A stretch of 37,314 nucleotides of DNA from DASRDZ01 sp035652335 (GCA_035652335.1 DASRDZ010000046.1:1-37314); one strand, 5' to 3'; positions 24,813 to 32,670 are shown, counted from the stretch's first letter. Notes: generated by a model not told the origin, from the sequence alone. Made by a program: numbers and translations.

Positions 24813-25232
24813 GTGGCAGAGAGGTTCGACCACATGGTCAGGGCGACGGGCACGGGCAGCGGGCTGGCAGCGCAGCGCGGCATTCGCGGCGCGCTCGCGC
24901 GCCTCGCTCTCGCCGTCCGCGCCGCCCTCACCAGCCCAGCAGGCCGCTGGCTGAGCCTCGCCTTCCTCTGCGGCCAGCTCCTCGACGTCTACACCACCCA
25001 CGTGGCCCTGGCCAGCGGCCGCTTCCAGGAGGCCAACCCCGTCTTCGCGCCGGCGCTGGCCTCCAACGAGGTGCTGGCCCTGCTGGTCAAGCTGGCCCTG
25101 GCCGGCCTGGTGCTGCTGGCCGCGCTCACCAAGCTGAGCGGCACCCGGCGCACCGTGGTGCTGGGGGTGCTCGCCTTCATCAGCCTGGAGGCCCCGATCA
25201 CCAACGGGCTGCGGATGGCCGGGCTGCTCTGA
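24813..25232 (+). CDS. DUF5658-like small membrane protein
   Basis: A 139-residue protein with start GTG 24813 (ATG 24834 is an in-frame alternative). The N-terminal 40 residues are basic. Three hydrophobic helices follow: about 44-66 (with LCGQLLDVYTTHVALASG), about 87-105 and about 113-133. The pattern LLDVYTTHVAL...EANPVFAPAL, with an Asp and Thr in the first helix and E-NP after it, matches the DUF5658-type membrane proteins I recall. The function is unknown. It ends facing the Ala-rich gene, with a strong stem-loop between the two stops. Confidence 0.75.
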   Translation: MAERFDHMVRATGTGSGLAAQRGIRGALARLALAVRAALTSPAGRWLSLAFLCGQLLDVYTTHVALASGRFQEANPVFAPALASNEVLALLVKLALAGLVLLAALTKLSGTRRTVVLGVLAFISLEAPITNGLRMAGLL

Positions 25233-25235
25233 GCG

Positions 25236-25270
25236 GCCGTCGCCGCAGGGCTCAGGCGCCCTGCGACGGC
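25236..25270. terminator. Stem-loop between convergent genes, possible bidirectional terminator
   Basis: GCCGTCG-CCG-CAGGGC pairs with GCCCTGCGACGGC: 13 base pairs with a three-base bulge and a six-base loop. It starts three nt after the stop of the plus-strand gene and covers the last codons and stop of the minus-strand gene. No T-run flanks it, so termination is inferred from position and stem strength. Confidence 0.5.
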
Positions 25271-25995
25271 TCCTCCGCGGGAGGCACGGGGCGTCCGGCG
25301 AGGACGCCGTTGCCCTCACCCTGGCCGTTGCCGGCATTGCCTGCGGCCGTGCCCTCGTCGGGCGCGGCGCCCGGCTGGCTGCTCGCCTGCGCGGCGGGCT
25401 GCTGCACGGGCAGGGTGATCGACTGCGGCTCGTCGGGCTCGGGCTGGCCCTGGCCGCTCAGCTTGGCCCGGATCTTCGCGCCGACCGGCGACATCGCCAG
25501 CGCCGCGGCGCCACCGACCGCGCCCCCGACGAGCAGCACACGGCGGACCTTGTGGCTCTTCTTCGGCTTGGCCGACTCGGCCAGCTTCCTGCTCGCCTTG
25601 GTGAGCTTCTTGCCCGCGGTGACGCCTGCGTCAGCGGTCTTCTCGGCGCCCTGCTGGGCGAGCCGCTCGGCCGTCTCGGCGAGCACCTCGGCGGCCTTCT
25701 CCGCGGCGTCGCTGAGATTGGAGGCGGCCTTCTCTGCGGCGCTGCGGAGCACCGGCTCGGCGTTCTTGCGCGCCTCGCGGGCGGCCTCGCCGGCGCGCTC
25801 GGCGGCCGTGGCCGCGGCGCTGCGGATCACCGGCTCGTACGTCTTGGCGGCCTCGGCAGCCCGCTCGGCGGCGCGTGCCGCCAGCTCGGCGGCGCGGTCG
25901 GCCAGCTCGCCTGCGATCTCGGCGGCGGCGCTGCCCGCCTCGGAGGCCTGGCTCCTGGCCCGGTCCACTGTGCTCGTCGACCCGCGACCCAACAT
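25252..25995 (-). CDS. Ala-rich amphipathic-helix protein with one membrane segment
   Basis: A 247-residue protein with start ATG 25995, seven nt after GGAGGT. Residues 10-140 are Ala/Glu/Arg/Lys-rich helix with 11-mer and heptad-like periodicity and an internal repeat (EPVIRSAAATAAERA and EPVLRSAAEKAASNL), resembling LEA or apolipoprotein-like helices. A Lys/Arg patch (about 143-152) precedes a hydrophobic segment at 152-172, and the C-terminus is Pro/Gln/Gly-rich and disordered. It could coat membranes or the nucleoid, or be a stress-type protein; sequence alone does not decide. Apart from the HhH promoter, the 197-bp gap to the next gene (25996-26192) holds nothing else I can name. Confidence 0.75.
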   Translation of the reverse strand: MLGRGSTSTVDRARSQASEAGSAAAEIAGELADRAAELAARAAERAAEAAKTYEPVIRSAAATAAERAGEAAREARKNAEPVLRSAAEKAASNLSDAAEKAAEVLAETAERLAQQGAEKTADAGVTAGKKLTKASRKLAESAKPKKSHKVRRVLLVGGAVGGAAALAMSPVGAKIRAKLSGQGQPEPDEPQSITLPVQQPAAQASSQPGAAPDEGTAAGNAGNGQGEGNGVLAGRPVPPAEEPSQGA

Positions 25996-26156
25996 GCTCT
26001 GCACCTCCACGAGATGTCCGCCGGGGCCGGCGTGATGGGCTGCCCTGGGCGGCGTTGACGTCGAATTCCGTGCGCCCCTCCCACCTGCGAAGGATTCTAC
26101 GGGGAGTGCGCCCGACATCCCAGCGCGCCGAGCCCGGCGCCGTGCGCCGGCCCCCT

Positions 26157-26186
26157 TTGACTCGGCGAACGCCTGTTCGCTAGAAT
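26157..26186 (+). promoter_or_regulatory. Sigma-70-type promoter with LexA (SOS) box in the spacer
   Basis: The -35 TTGACT (26157-26162) and -10 TAGAAT (26181-26186) are separated by 18 bp. The spacer contains CGAAC-GCCT-GTTCG (26166-26179), an exact match to the Gram-positive/actinobacterial LexA consensus CGAAC-N4-GTTCG. The expected transcription start, seven nt after the -10, is the A of the ATG at 26193, so the mRNA would be leaderless. LexA bound here would block RNA polymerase. Confidence 0.85.
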
Positions 26187-26192
26187 GGGGCC

Positions 26193-26495
26193 ATGAGCAC
26201 CACCCCCGTCGAGCTGGACCTCCCTCTCGGCGACCCCGAGGTCGACCAACTCGCCTCGCTCCGCCAGCGGCACCTGCTCAGCCTGCCCGGCGTCGACCAC
26301 ACCACGGCCGCACGCCTGGCCCGCGCCTTCCCATCGCTGGCGGCGGTCTACGCGGCGCCAGAGGAGCGCCTGCGGGCGCTGGTCGGGCCGGTCGCGGCGG
26401 CCCGCATCCGCTGGTTCCTCGACGCCCCGCTGCACAGCGGCGCGGCGCCGTCGAGCACCCGCACCGCCCGGGGCGGCTGGAGGCACGCGGCGTAG
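26193..26495 (+). CDS. Small helix-hairpin-helix protein, probable SOS regulon member
   Basis: A 100-residue protein. Residues about 28-77 (LLSLPGVDHTTAARLARAF, then LRALVGPVAAARIRWFLD) contain a tandem helix-hairpin-helix unit of the RuvA/ERCC4/UvrC C-terminal type, which binds the DNA backbone without sequence specificity. No nuclease motif is present, so it is a DNA-binding module rather than an enzyme. The C-terminus (80-100) is Ser/Thr/Arg/Gly-rich and likely flexible. The LexA box inside the promoter implies induction by DNA damage. The start codon coincides with the predicted transcription start. It is convergent with ilvC, which ends 13 nt beyond. Confidence 0.82.
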   Translation: MSTTPVELDLPLGDPEVDQLASLRQRHLLSLPGVDHTTAARLARAFPSLAAVYAAPEERLRALVGPVAAARIRWFLDAPLHSGAAPSSTRTARGGWRHAA

Positions 26496-26508
26496 GAGGT
26501 CCGGCGGT

Positions 26509-27558
26509 CTACTTCGCCTGCCGCTCCGGCCGGAAGTCGCGCAGGATCCGCCCGGCCTGCCACAGCTCCTGCGCATCCATCGCCGCCAGCTCCGCGTTCA
26601 GCCCGGTCCTGTAGTTCGGGTCAGAGTTGGCAGCAATGGCGCGCCGCGCCTCCTCGCCGGAGAGCACCCGCTGGTAGCACTCCTCGATCACCGGCTTGAG
26701 CACCGCCTCGAAGCGGGGAGCCCAGTCCAGCGCACCGCGCTGCGCGGTGGTCGAGCAGTTGGCGAACATCCAGTCCATGCCCTTCTCGCCGATCAGCGGG
26801 TAGAGCGACTGCAGCGCCTCCTCGACGGTCTCGTTGTACGCCTCCGAGGGCGAGTGGCCGTGGGAGCGGAGCACGTCGTACTGCGCCTTGAAGGCGCCCT
26901 GGATCAGGCCCATGAGCACTGAGCGCTCGCCGGTGAGGTCGCTGTACACCTCGTGCTCGAAGGTGGTCTCGAAGCAGTGGCCGCTGCCGATCCCGAACGC
27001 CGTGGCCAGGGCGCGGTCGCGGGCGCGGCCGGTGTAGTCCTGGTGCACCGCGAAGGACGAGTTGATGCCACGTCCGGCCAGAAAGTGGGTGCGCACGGTC
27101 AGGCCGCTGCCCTTGGGGGCCACCATCACCACGTCGACGTTCTGCGGCGGGATGATCCCGGTGTCGTCCTTGAAGACGACGCCGAAGCCGTGCGAGAAGT
27201 ACAGGCAGTCGCCGTCGCCGAGCCGCTTCTGCACCTCGGGCCACATGGCGATCTGGGCCGCGTCGCTCAGCAGGTACTGGACCACGGTGCCCTGCTCGGC
27301 GGCGTCCTCGATGCTGAGCAGGTTCTCGCCCTCCTCCCAGCCGTCCTCCAGGGCGCGGTCCTTGCTGGGTCCGGGGCGGACGCCGACCAGCACGTTGTAG
27401 CCCTGGTCGCGCATGTTGAGGCTCTGCCCGCGGCCCTGGGGGCCGTAGCCGAGGACGGCGGTGACCTCCTCGCCGAGGATGGCGCGCTGCTTCTCGATGG
27501 GGAAGTCGCTGCGCTCGATGATCTCTTCGCGGACGCCGTTGATCTCGATGGTCTTCAT
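26509..27558 (-). CDS. ilvC: Ketol-acid reductoisomerase, fungal/mitochondrial-like type
   Basis: A 349-residue enzyme converting acetolactate or acetohydroxybutyrate to the dihydroxy acid with NADPH and Mg2+ (valine, leucine, isoleucine synthesis). It has the Rossmann motif LGYGPQGRGQSLN, the LSDAAQ and YFSHGF blocks, the catalytic Lys in VAPKGSG, and metal ligands in EVYSDLTGE (Asp and Glu four apart). The sequence follows the yeast Ilv5-like pattern (GRGQSLN, FEHEVYSDL, LRSHGHSPSEAYNETVEEA, STTAQRGALDW) rather than the usual bacterial class I GHAHALN type. The start is ATG 27558; an in-frame ATG at 27603 would add 15 residues. No ilvB, ilvN or leuA is adjacent, so it is unlinked. Confidence 0.95.
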   Translation of the reverse strand: MKTIEINGVREEIIERSDFPIEKQRAILGEEVTAVLGYGPQGRGQSLNMRDQGYNVLVGVRPGPSKDRALEDGWEEGENLLSIEDAAEQGTVVQYLLSDAAQIAMWPEVQKRLGDGDCLYFSHGFGVVFKDDTGIIPPQNVDVVMVAPKGSGLTVRTHFLAGRGINSSFAVHQDYTGRARDRALATAFGIGSGHCFETTFEHEVYSDLTGERSVLMGLIQGAFKAQYDVLRSHGHSPSEAYNETVEEALQSLYPLIGEKGMDWMFANCSTTAQRGALDWAPRFEAVLKPVIEECYQRVLSGEEARRAIAANSDPNYRTGLNAELAAMDAQELWQAGRILRDFRPERQAK

Positions 27559-27739
27559 GAGGTGCTCGTCAGCCTTCAGGTGAGAAACGTGAAGGTGGAG
27601 CATAGGGGCTGACGGGCTTTCGCCGCCGGGCAGGGTCCGCGGGCGTCCGGAGGCGGCGGCCGCCGAGGCTCGTGGAGGCGCGGCTGATCGCGCCGCAGCC
27701 GGGGGGCGAACCCCACCTGCCGGCCGGGGGCTGGCCTCC

Positions 27740-27768
27740 TCGACACCTCGCCGGGACGCCCGTATGGT
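27740..27768 (+). promoter_or_regulatory. Promoter of the orphan histidine kinase gene
   Basis: TCGACA (27740-27745), a 17-bp spacer, TATGGT (27763-27768), then nine nt to the ATG at 27778. Each hexamer is close to consensus. The rest of the 219-bp divergent gap with ilvC is GC-rich and includes the palindrome CGGCGGCCGCCG (27654-27665). Confidence 0.55.
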
Positions 27769-27777
27769 TGCGCCACC

Positions 27778-29925
27778 ATGCAGCCGCGTCCCCACCCCAG
27801 CCGGAGCACGCTGCTCGCCCTCGGCCTGGCCACCCTCGGCGTGGCCGCCGCGCTGGCCGCCGTCGGCATCGCCATCGCCGACCGGGCCGCGCTGCCAACC
27901 CTCGCCGACGCCGGCTACCAGCGCGTGGCCACCATCGGCCTCACCGTCGTCGGCGCGCTGATCGCCTGGCGCAGGCCGCGCAACCCCTGCGGCTGGCTGC
28001 TGCTGGCCGGCGGCGTGCTGGTGGCGCTGTCGAGCCTCGCCGACCAGTACGTGCGGCTCAGCCTGGTGGCGCATCACGGGACCCTGCCCGGAGGGGTCTG
28101 GGCGCTCTGGTTCGCCACCTGGTGGTGGGGCCCTGTCTACCCCGCCGGCATCGTCACCCTGGTCGCACTGCTCATCCCCGACGGACGGCTGCTCTCGCGG
28201 CGCTGGCGACCCATCGCCATCGCCACGATCGTCGACTCCGTGCTGCTCACCGTCACCGGAATGCTCGTCTCGGGTCCGATGCAGAGCGGCGTCGGCGTGC
28301 CCGACTACACCGGGCCGTCGAACCCGCTCGGGGTCATCGACCCCAATGGCGCCGGCAACGTGGTGGGCAACGTCCTCTGGATGGGCGGCGTGGTCCTGCT
28401 GCTGGTCAGCGTGGCCAGCGTCGTCGTGCGGCTGCGGCGCTCGCGTGGCGCCGAGCGGCAGCAGGTGAAGTGGATCGCCTACGCCGTCATCGGCAGCATC
28501 GTGGTCGGCGCGCCGATCAACCTGCTCAGCCCTGGCGTCTTCCCCACCTGGACCACCGACGTCGTCAACACCGCCGGCCTGGGCCTGGCCATGCCGGTGT
28601 CGATCGCCTTCGCCATCTTCCGCTACAAGCTGTACGACGTCGACGTCGTCGTCAGCCGCGCGCTCGTCTACGGAGCGCTGGCCGCGCTGATCACGGCGGT
28701 GTACGTCGGCATCGCGGTGGGCCTGGGCTCGCTGGTGGGCGGCGGCGGCAAGCCCAACCTGGGACTGTCGATCCTGGCCACCGCGGTGGTGGCCGTCGGC
28801 TTCCAGCCGGTGCGCGAACGGCTGCAGAAGGTGGCCAACCGGTTGGTGTACGGCAGGCGGGCGACGCCGTACGAGGTGCTCTCGACGTTCGGGCAGCGTG
28901 TGTCCGATTCCTACGCGAGTGACGAGGTGCTGCCGCGCATGGCCCAGGTGCTGCAGGAGGGCACCGGCGCCGAGGCGGCGACGGTGTGGCTGCGCAGCGG
29001 CGACCGTCTGCACCCGATGGCGACGGCGCCGGACAGTCTCGTCGGCTACGAGCCGCTGCCGATGGGCGACGGCGTGCTGCCCGAGTTCCCCGGCGCGACG
29101 CAGGCGATCCCGGTGCGCCACCAGGGACAGCTCCTCGGCGCGCTGAGCGTGGTGACGCGCCGCGGTGAGGCGCTCACCGCGATGGAGGGCAAGCTGGTCG
29201 ACGACCTCGCCGCGCAGGCGGGGCTGGTGCTGAAGAACGTCGGCCTCACCGCCGACCTGCAGCGCCGCGTCGACGAGCTGCGCGCGTCGCGACAGCGACT
29301 CGTCGCGGCGCAGGACGGCGAGCGCCGCCGCATCGAGCGCAACCTGCACGACGGGGCGCAGCAGTACCTCGTCGCCGTCGCGGTGAAGCTCGGCATCGCC
29401 CAGATGCAGGCTGCCAAGGACCCCGAGAAGGCGAGGCAATCGGTCATCGCCCTGAAGAGCGACGTCGACGACGCGCTGGAGACGTTGCGCGACCTGGCCC
29501 GCGGCATCTATCCGCCGCTGCTCGCCGAGCAGGGCCTCCCGGCGGCGCTGGAGGCGCAGGCGCGCAAGGCGACCATCCCCGTCACCGTCGACGCGGACGG
29601 CGTCGGCCGCCATCCGCAGGACCTCGAGGCCGCGCTCTACTTCTGCGTGCTGGAGGCCCTGCAGAACGTGCAGAAGTACGCTGGCGCCTCGTCGGCCACG
29701 GTGCGCCTGCGCGAGGGCGGCGGCGAGCTGACCGTGTCGGTCAGCGACGACGGAGCCGGCTTCGACGTGGCCACCGCCAAGCGGGGCGCGGGCCTCACCA
29801 ACATGGAGGACCGGCTGGAGGCGATCGGCGGGCACCTGCACGTCGAGTCGCAGCCGGGCAGGGGAACCACCGTGCGTGCGGCGGTGCCGATCGGCGTGCG
29901 CGACGCGGTGGCGTCAGCGGTTTAG
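27778..29925 (+). CDS. NarL-type sensor histidine kinase, membrane-bound, with GAF-like domain
   Basis: A 715-residue protein. Residues about 10-340 hold eight or more membrane helices with short loops, an undefined sensor of a type common in high-GC Gram-positives (RYKLYDVDVVVSRALVYG at its end). A GAF-like domain (about 370-490) follows, then a short coiled segment, HisKA_3 with phospho-acceptor His524 in RIERNLHDGAQQ, and an HATPase_c domain with N box (EALQNVQKYA), DDGAGFD and GLTNMEDRLEAIGG. It should autophosphorylate and pass phosphate to a NarL/LuxR-type regulator, but no response regulator gene is adjacent. The 3' end overlaps the convergent flavin reductase gene by 12 nt. Confidence 0.93.
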   Translation: MQPRPHPSRSTLLALGLATLGVAAALAAVGIAIADRAALPTLADAGYQRVATIGLTVVGALIAWRRPRNPCGWLLLAGGVLVALSSLADQYVRLSLVAHHGTLPGGVWALWFATWWWGPVYPAGIVTLVALLIPDGRLLSRRWRPIAIATIVDSVLLTVTGMLVSGPMQSGVGVPDYTGPSNPLGVIDPNGAGNVVGNVLWMGGVVLLLVSVASVVVRLRRSRGAERQQVKWIAYAVIGSIVVGAPINLLSPGVFPTWTTDVVNTAGLGLAMPVSIAFAIFRYKLYDVDVVVSRALVYGALAALITAVYVGIAVGLGSLVGGGGKPNLGLSILATAVVAVGFQPVRERLQKVANRLVYGRRATPYEVLSTFGQRVSDSYASDEVLPRMAQVLQEGTGAEAATVWLRSGDRLHPMATAPDSLVGYEPLPMGDGVLPEFPGATQAIPVRHQGQLLGALSVVTRRGEALTAMEGKLVDDLAAQAGLVLKNVGLTADLQRRVDELRASRQRLVAAQDGERRRIERNLHDGAQQYLVAVAVKLGIAQMQAAKDPEKARQSVIALKSDVDDALETLRDLARGIYPPLLAEQGLPAALEAQARKATIPVTVDADGVGRHPQDLEAALYFCVLEALQNVQKYAGASSATVRLREGGGELTVSVSDDGAGFDVATAKRGAGLTNMEDRLEAIGGHLHVESQPGRGTTVRAAVPIGVRDAVASAV

Positions 29926-30471
29926 CTGCGGCGCGTCGCCCTCGCCGAGCGCCTCGCCGAGGGCATGGTAGGTGCGGTCGAAGTAGAGGAGCGGCCTCGC
30001 CTGCGGCGCCGCCCACGCCTCGACGACGAGCCCGACGATGACGATGTGGTCGCCCTGGTTGACGGCGCTCTGCACCTCGCAGTCGAACCAGGCCACGGCG
30101 CCCTCGATGAGCGGCGCGCCGGTGCGGGCGACCCGCGTCGTGAACGGCACCGCCGGCCCCGGCACCCGCCCGGTGGACGCCGCCCACTCGCTGATCTCGC
30201 GCTGGTCCTCCGAGAGGATGCTGATGCCCAGGTGCTGCGACCGCCGCGCAAAGTCGACGAGCTGCCCCGTGCGGTTGACGGCCAGCAGCACCAGCGGGGG
30301 CTCCAGCGAGAGTGAGCAGAACGCCGTCGCCGCGATGGCGTGCACGCGTCCCTCGTACTGCGCGGCGGCGACGGTGACCCCGGAGGCGAACATGCGCGAG
30401 GCGGCCCGGTGCACGTCGGCGGAGACGGGCTCGTGCTCCGGCTGGGCCGGCTGCGGCTGCGCGGGGTCCAT
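29914..30471 (-). CDS. Flavin reductase-like protein (FMN-binding split barrel)
   Basis: A 185-residue protein of the HpaC/flavin reductase family: FASGVTVAAA at the start of the barrel, AIAATAFCSLSLEPPLVLLAVNRTGQ for the flavin site, then GISILSEDQ and the late GDHIVIVGLVVEA strand. It would reduce FMN or FAD with NAD(P)H, often to feed a two-component monooxygenase; none is visible nearby. The first 20 residues are Pro/Gln/Glu-rich. The start is ATG 30471, six nt after the GNAT stop, so it is the last gene of the mqnD-rnhB-GNAT operon. Confidence 0.88.
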   Translation of the reverse strand: MDPAQPQPAQPEHEPVSADVHRAASRMFASGVTVAAAQYEGRVHAIAATAFCSLSLEPPLVLLAVNRTGQLVDFARRSQHLGISILSEDQREISEWAASTGRVPGPAVPFTTRVARTGAPLIEGAVAWFDCEVQSAVNQGDHIVIVGLVVEAWAAPQARPLLYFDRTYHALGEALGEGDAPQLNR

Positions 30472-30477
30472 GCGGGC

Positions 30478-31008
30478 TCAGCCTACTCGCTCGACCCGGC
30501 GGGTCATCCAGATCTCGTCGACGTCCTCGCCGCGGTAGTGCACCATCTCGGGGATGCGTCCGCACTCGACGAAGCCGCAGTTGAGGTACACCTGCATCGC
30601 CCGCTCGTTGACGCTGTAGACGCGCAGGACCAGCCGGCGCACACCGAGCCGTGACGACTGGGCGATGAGGTCGGTGACCATGGCCGTGCCCAGGCCGCGG
30701 TCGCGATGGTCGGCGGAGACGGCGACGCCCAGCTCGGCGACGTGGCGGCGGCGGCCCACCAGGCGGCGCAGGCCCGCCGTTGCCAGCACGCCGTCACCGG
30801 CCACGGCGAGGCGCATGACGTTGTCGCCGCGGGCCATCTCGGCCAGCTGCTGCTCGACGAACTCCGCCTCCTGCCGGCGGGTCAGCGCGCGACCGCTCAT
30901 GTCGATGAACGTGTCCTCGGCGATCAGCGGGTTGATGAAGGTGAGCAGGCGTTCGACGTCGTCACCGCGCAGATCTCGGATCTCCGCCCCGAACGGGATC
31001 GCGCTCAT
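30478..31008 (-). CDS. GNAT-family N-acetyltransferase
   Basis: A 176-residue acetyltransferase. The acetyl-CoA-binding motif A is visible as AELGVAVSADHRDRGLGTAMVTDLI, with R/Q-x-x-G-x-G/A as RDRGLGTA; the late YLNCGFVECG is the usual motif B. The substrate is unknown; the pattern resembles RimI/phosphinothricin-type relatives. Its ATG (31008-31006) overlaps the rnhB stop in an ATGA junction, so translation is coupled. Confidence 0.9.
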   Translation of the reverse strand: MSAIPFGAEIRDLRGDDVERLLTFINPLIAEDTFIDMSGRALTRRQEAEFVEQQLAEMARGDNVMRLAVAGDGVLATAGLRRLVGRRRHVAELGVAVSADHRDRGLGTAMVTDLIAQSSRLGVRRLVLRVYSVNERAMQVYLNCGFVECGRIPEMVHYRGEDVDEIWMTRRVERVG

Positions 31009-31718
31009 TCCGCGGCGGCGAGCGCTTCTTCGACCAGCGCCAGCTCGTCCGGCGAGGTCTCGACGGGCCTGCCCAGCGTCTCGAACAGGTCCATCTGCAG
31101 CACGTGGCGGATGAAGACGTTGCGGTGCTGCGCGTGGGGGCCGTGCTCGCGGATGGCCGCCAGGTGCTCGGGCGCGCCGTAGCCCTTGTTGGACGCCCAG
31201 TTGTAGTGGGGCACGTCGTCGTGCCAGGCGGTCATCATCGCGTCGCGGTGCACCTTGGCCACGATCGACGCGGCGCTGACCGCGGGGACCAGCGAGTCGC
31301 CCTTGACCAGGCAGTGCACCTGCTGGGCGGCCTCGATGCGCAGCCGGCCGTCGCAGCAGTATCCGTCAGCCTCGACCAGATCGACGAGGCGGCGGAAGAT
31401 CTCCACGTTGGCCCAGCCCAGCCCGCGCAGGTTGATGTCCGCGGCGGTGATCTCCATGACGGCGACGGCGTGCGCGCGCCTGCGGATGAGCGCCGCCATG
31501 TGCTCGCGCTGCCTGGCGGTGAGCTGCTTGGAGTCCTTCAGCAGCGGGTGCTTCCAGCCGTGCGGCAGCACCACGGCGGCGGCGACCAGCGGTCCCGCGA
31601 AGGCGCCGCGTCCCACCTCGTCCATGCCGCAGAGACGGAAGACGGCGGGGTCGTCGCAGCCCCACGTCCTCTGCATGTACCGGCGCAGGGTGAACGGCGG
31701 CGACCCGCGGCGCGGCAT
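31005..31718 (-). CDS. rnhB: Ribonuclease HII
   Basis: A 237-residue nuclease that cuts at ribonucleotides within DNA and RNA-DNA hybrids. The family signature GMDEVGRGAFAGP is at 32-44 with Asp33 and Glu34; the other metal ligands are Asp123 (CCDGRL) and Asp159 (SIVAKVHRDA), followed by NKGYG. The DEDD set is complete. An N-terminal extension of about 25 residues before the core is not needed for catalysis; Met15 could be the true start. It is in an operon with mqnD upstream (stop seven nt away) and GNAT downstream. Confidence 0.95.
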   Translation of the reverse strand: MPRRGSPPFTLRRYMQRTWGCDDPAVFRLCGMDEVGRGAFAGPLVAAAVVLPHGWKHPLLKDSKQLTARQREHMAALIRRRAHAVAVMEITAADINLRGLGWANVEIFRRLVDLVEADGYCCDGRLRIEAAQQVHCLVKGDSLVPAVSAASIVAKVHRDAMMTAWHDDVPHYNWASNKGYGAPEHLAAIREHGPHAQHRNVFIRHVLQMDLFETLGRPVETSPDELALVEEALAAAE

Positions 31719-31725
31719 GCGCGCC

Positions 31726-32580
31726 TCAGTCCACGAAGTCCAGGCGGCCCACCGGCGGCACCAGCCCCGCGGCGGCGCCCCGGTCGAGCAGCTCCTGGTA
31801 GGCGGCGCGCCCGTCGGCGCCGAGGTCGAGGGTGCGCTGGTTCACGTACATGCCGACGAAGCGATCGGCGGTGGCACGCGGCAGGTCGCGGGCGTACTGC
31901 AGCGCGTGGTCGAGAGCCTCCTCGCGATGGTCGAGGGCGTACTGGATCGACTCGCGCAGCGCCCGCGCAGCGGCCACCGACACGTCGGGCGGCAGGTCGC
32001 GGCGGATGGCGTTGGCGCCGAGGGGCAGGGGCAGTCCGGTGAGCTCGCGCCACCACGTCCAGAGCTCGAGCACGGAGTGGAAGCCGCGCTCCCGATGGGT
32101 GAGCTGGCCCTCGTGGATGAGCAGGGCGGCCTCGGCGCGATGGTCGTCGACGGCGTCCATGCAGCGGTCGAAGGGCACCACCACCGGCTCGAAGTCGGGC
32201 ACGGCGAGGCGCAGCTCGAGGTACGCGGAGGTGAGCAGGCCGGGGACCGCGATGCGCCGGCCGGCGAGGTCGGAGGCGTCCATGGGCGCCTTGGCGACGA
32301 CCATCGGGCCCCAGTCCTCGCCCATCGAGGCGCCCTGGGCGAGCAGGGCGTACCTGCCGGCGACGTACGCATAGGCGTGCACGCTGATCGCGGTGCATTC
32401 GAGGCGTCCCTCGCGGGCCCAGTCGTTGAGGGTCTGGATGTCGCGGAGCAGGTGCTCGAAGCGGATGCCCGGGGCGCTGACCTTGCCGGTGGCGAGCCCG
32501 TAGAACATGAAGGCGTCGTCGGCGTCGGGGCTGTGGCCGAGCCGGAGCAGGCGGGTCGACTCGGCGGTGGCTGCCGTCAT
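31726..32580 (-). CDS. mqnD: 1,4-dihydroxy-6-naphthoate synthase, futalosine pathway
   Basis: A 284-residue enzyme of the MqnD family, which converts cyclic dehypoxanthine futalosine to 1,4-dihydroxy-6-naphthoate in menaquinone synthesis. The start block RLGHSPDADDAFMFYGLA is the clearest family mark; TAISVHAYAYV, GRRIAVPGLLTSAYL and ALLIHEGQLTHRERG follow, and the fold is periplasmic-binding-protein-like. ATG 32580 is preferred because -10-like TACAAT (32593-32588) lies seven nt upstream (leaderless); ATG 32589 would add three residues. The other futalosine genes (mqnA, B, C) are not in the window. It heads the mqnD-rnhB-GNAT-flavin reductase operon. Confidence 0.9.
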   Translation of the reverse strand: MTAATAESTRLLRLGHSPDADDAFMFYGLATGKVSAPGIRFEHLLRDIQTLNDWAREGRLECTAISVHAYAYVAGRYALLAQGASMGEDWGPMVVAKAPMDASDLAGRRIAVPGLLTSAYLELRLAVPDFEPVVVPFDRCMDAVDDHRAEAALLIHEGQLTHRERGFHSVLELWTWWRELTGLPLPLGANAIRRDLPPDVSVAAARALRESIQYALDHREEALDHALQYARDLPRATADRFVGMYVNQRTLDLGADGRAAYQELLDRGAAAGLVPPVGRLDFVD

Positions 32581-32600
32581 CGGCGGCATTGTAGGGGCCG

Positions 32601-32635
32601 CCCACCGGTGGGAGGGCTGGGTGGGCCGGGCCCGG
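32601..32635. promoter_or_regulatory. Two palindromes between divergent mqnD and the membrane-protein gene
   Basis: CCCACCGGTGGG (32601-32612) is a perfect 12-bp palindrome just upstream of the mqnD -10 element, and CCGGGCCCGG (32626-32635) is a second one. They occupy the 90-bp divergent space. The first is well placed to act as an operator, but in DNA this rich in G and C short palindromes also occur by chance. Confidence 0.35.
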
Positions 32636-32670
32636 TCGCGGCGGGCTCTGGTACGGTGCTTCGCGTCGCC

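Noticed and set aside
27559..27777. T-box or leader-peptide attenuator before ilvC
   Set aside because: No T-box core sequence is visible, and the short upstream frame (from 27603) is in phase with ilvC, so it is an alternative start rather than a separate leader peptide. A small CCTTCA/TGAAGG hairpin is present but too weak to call.
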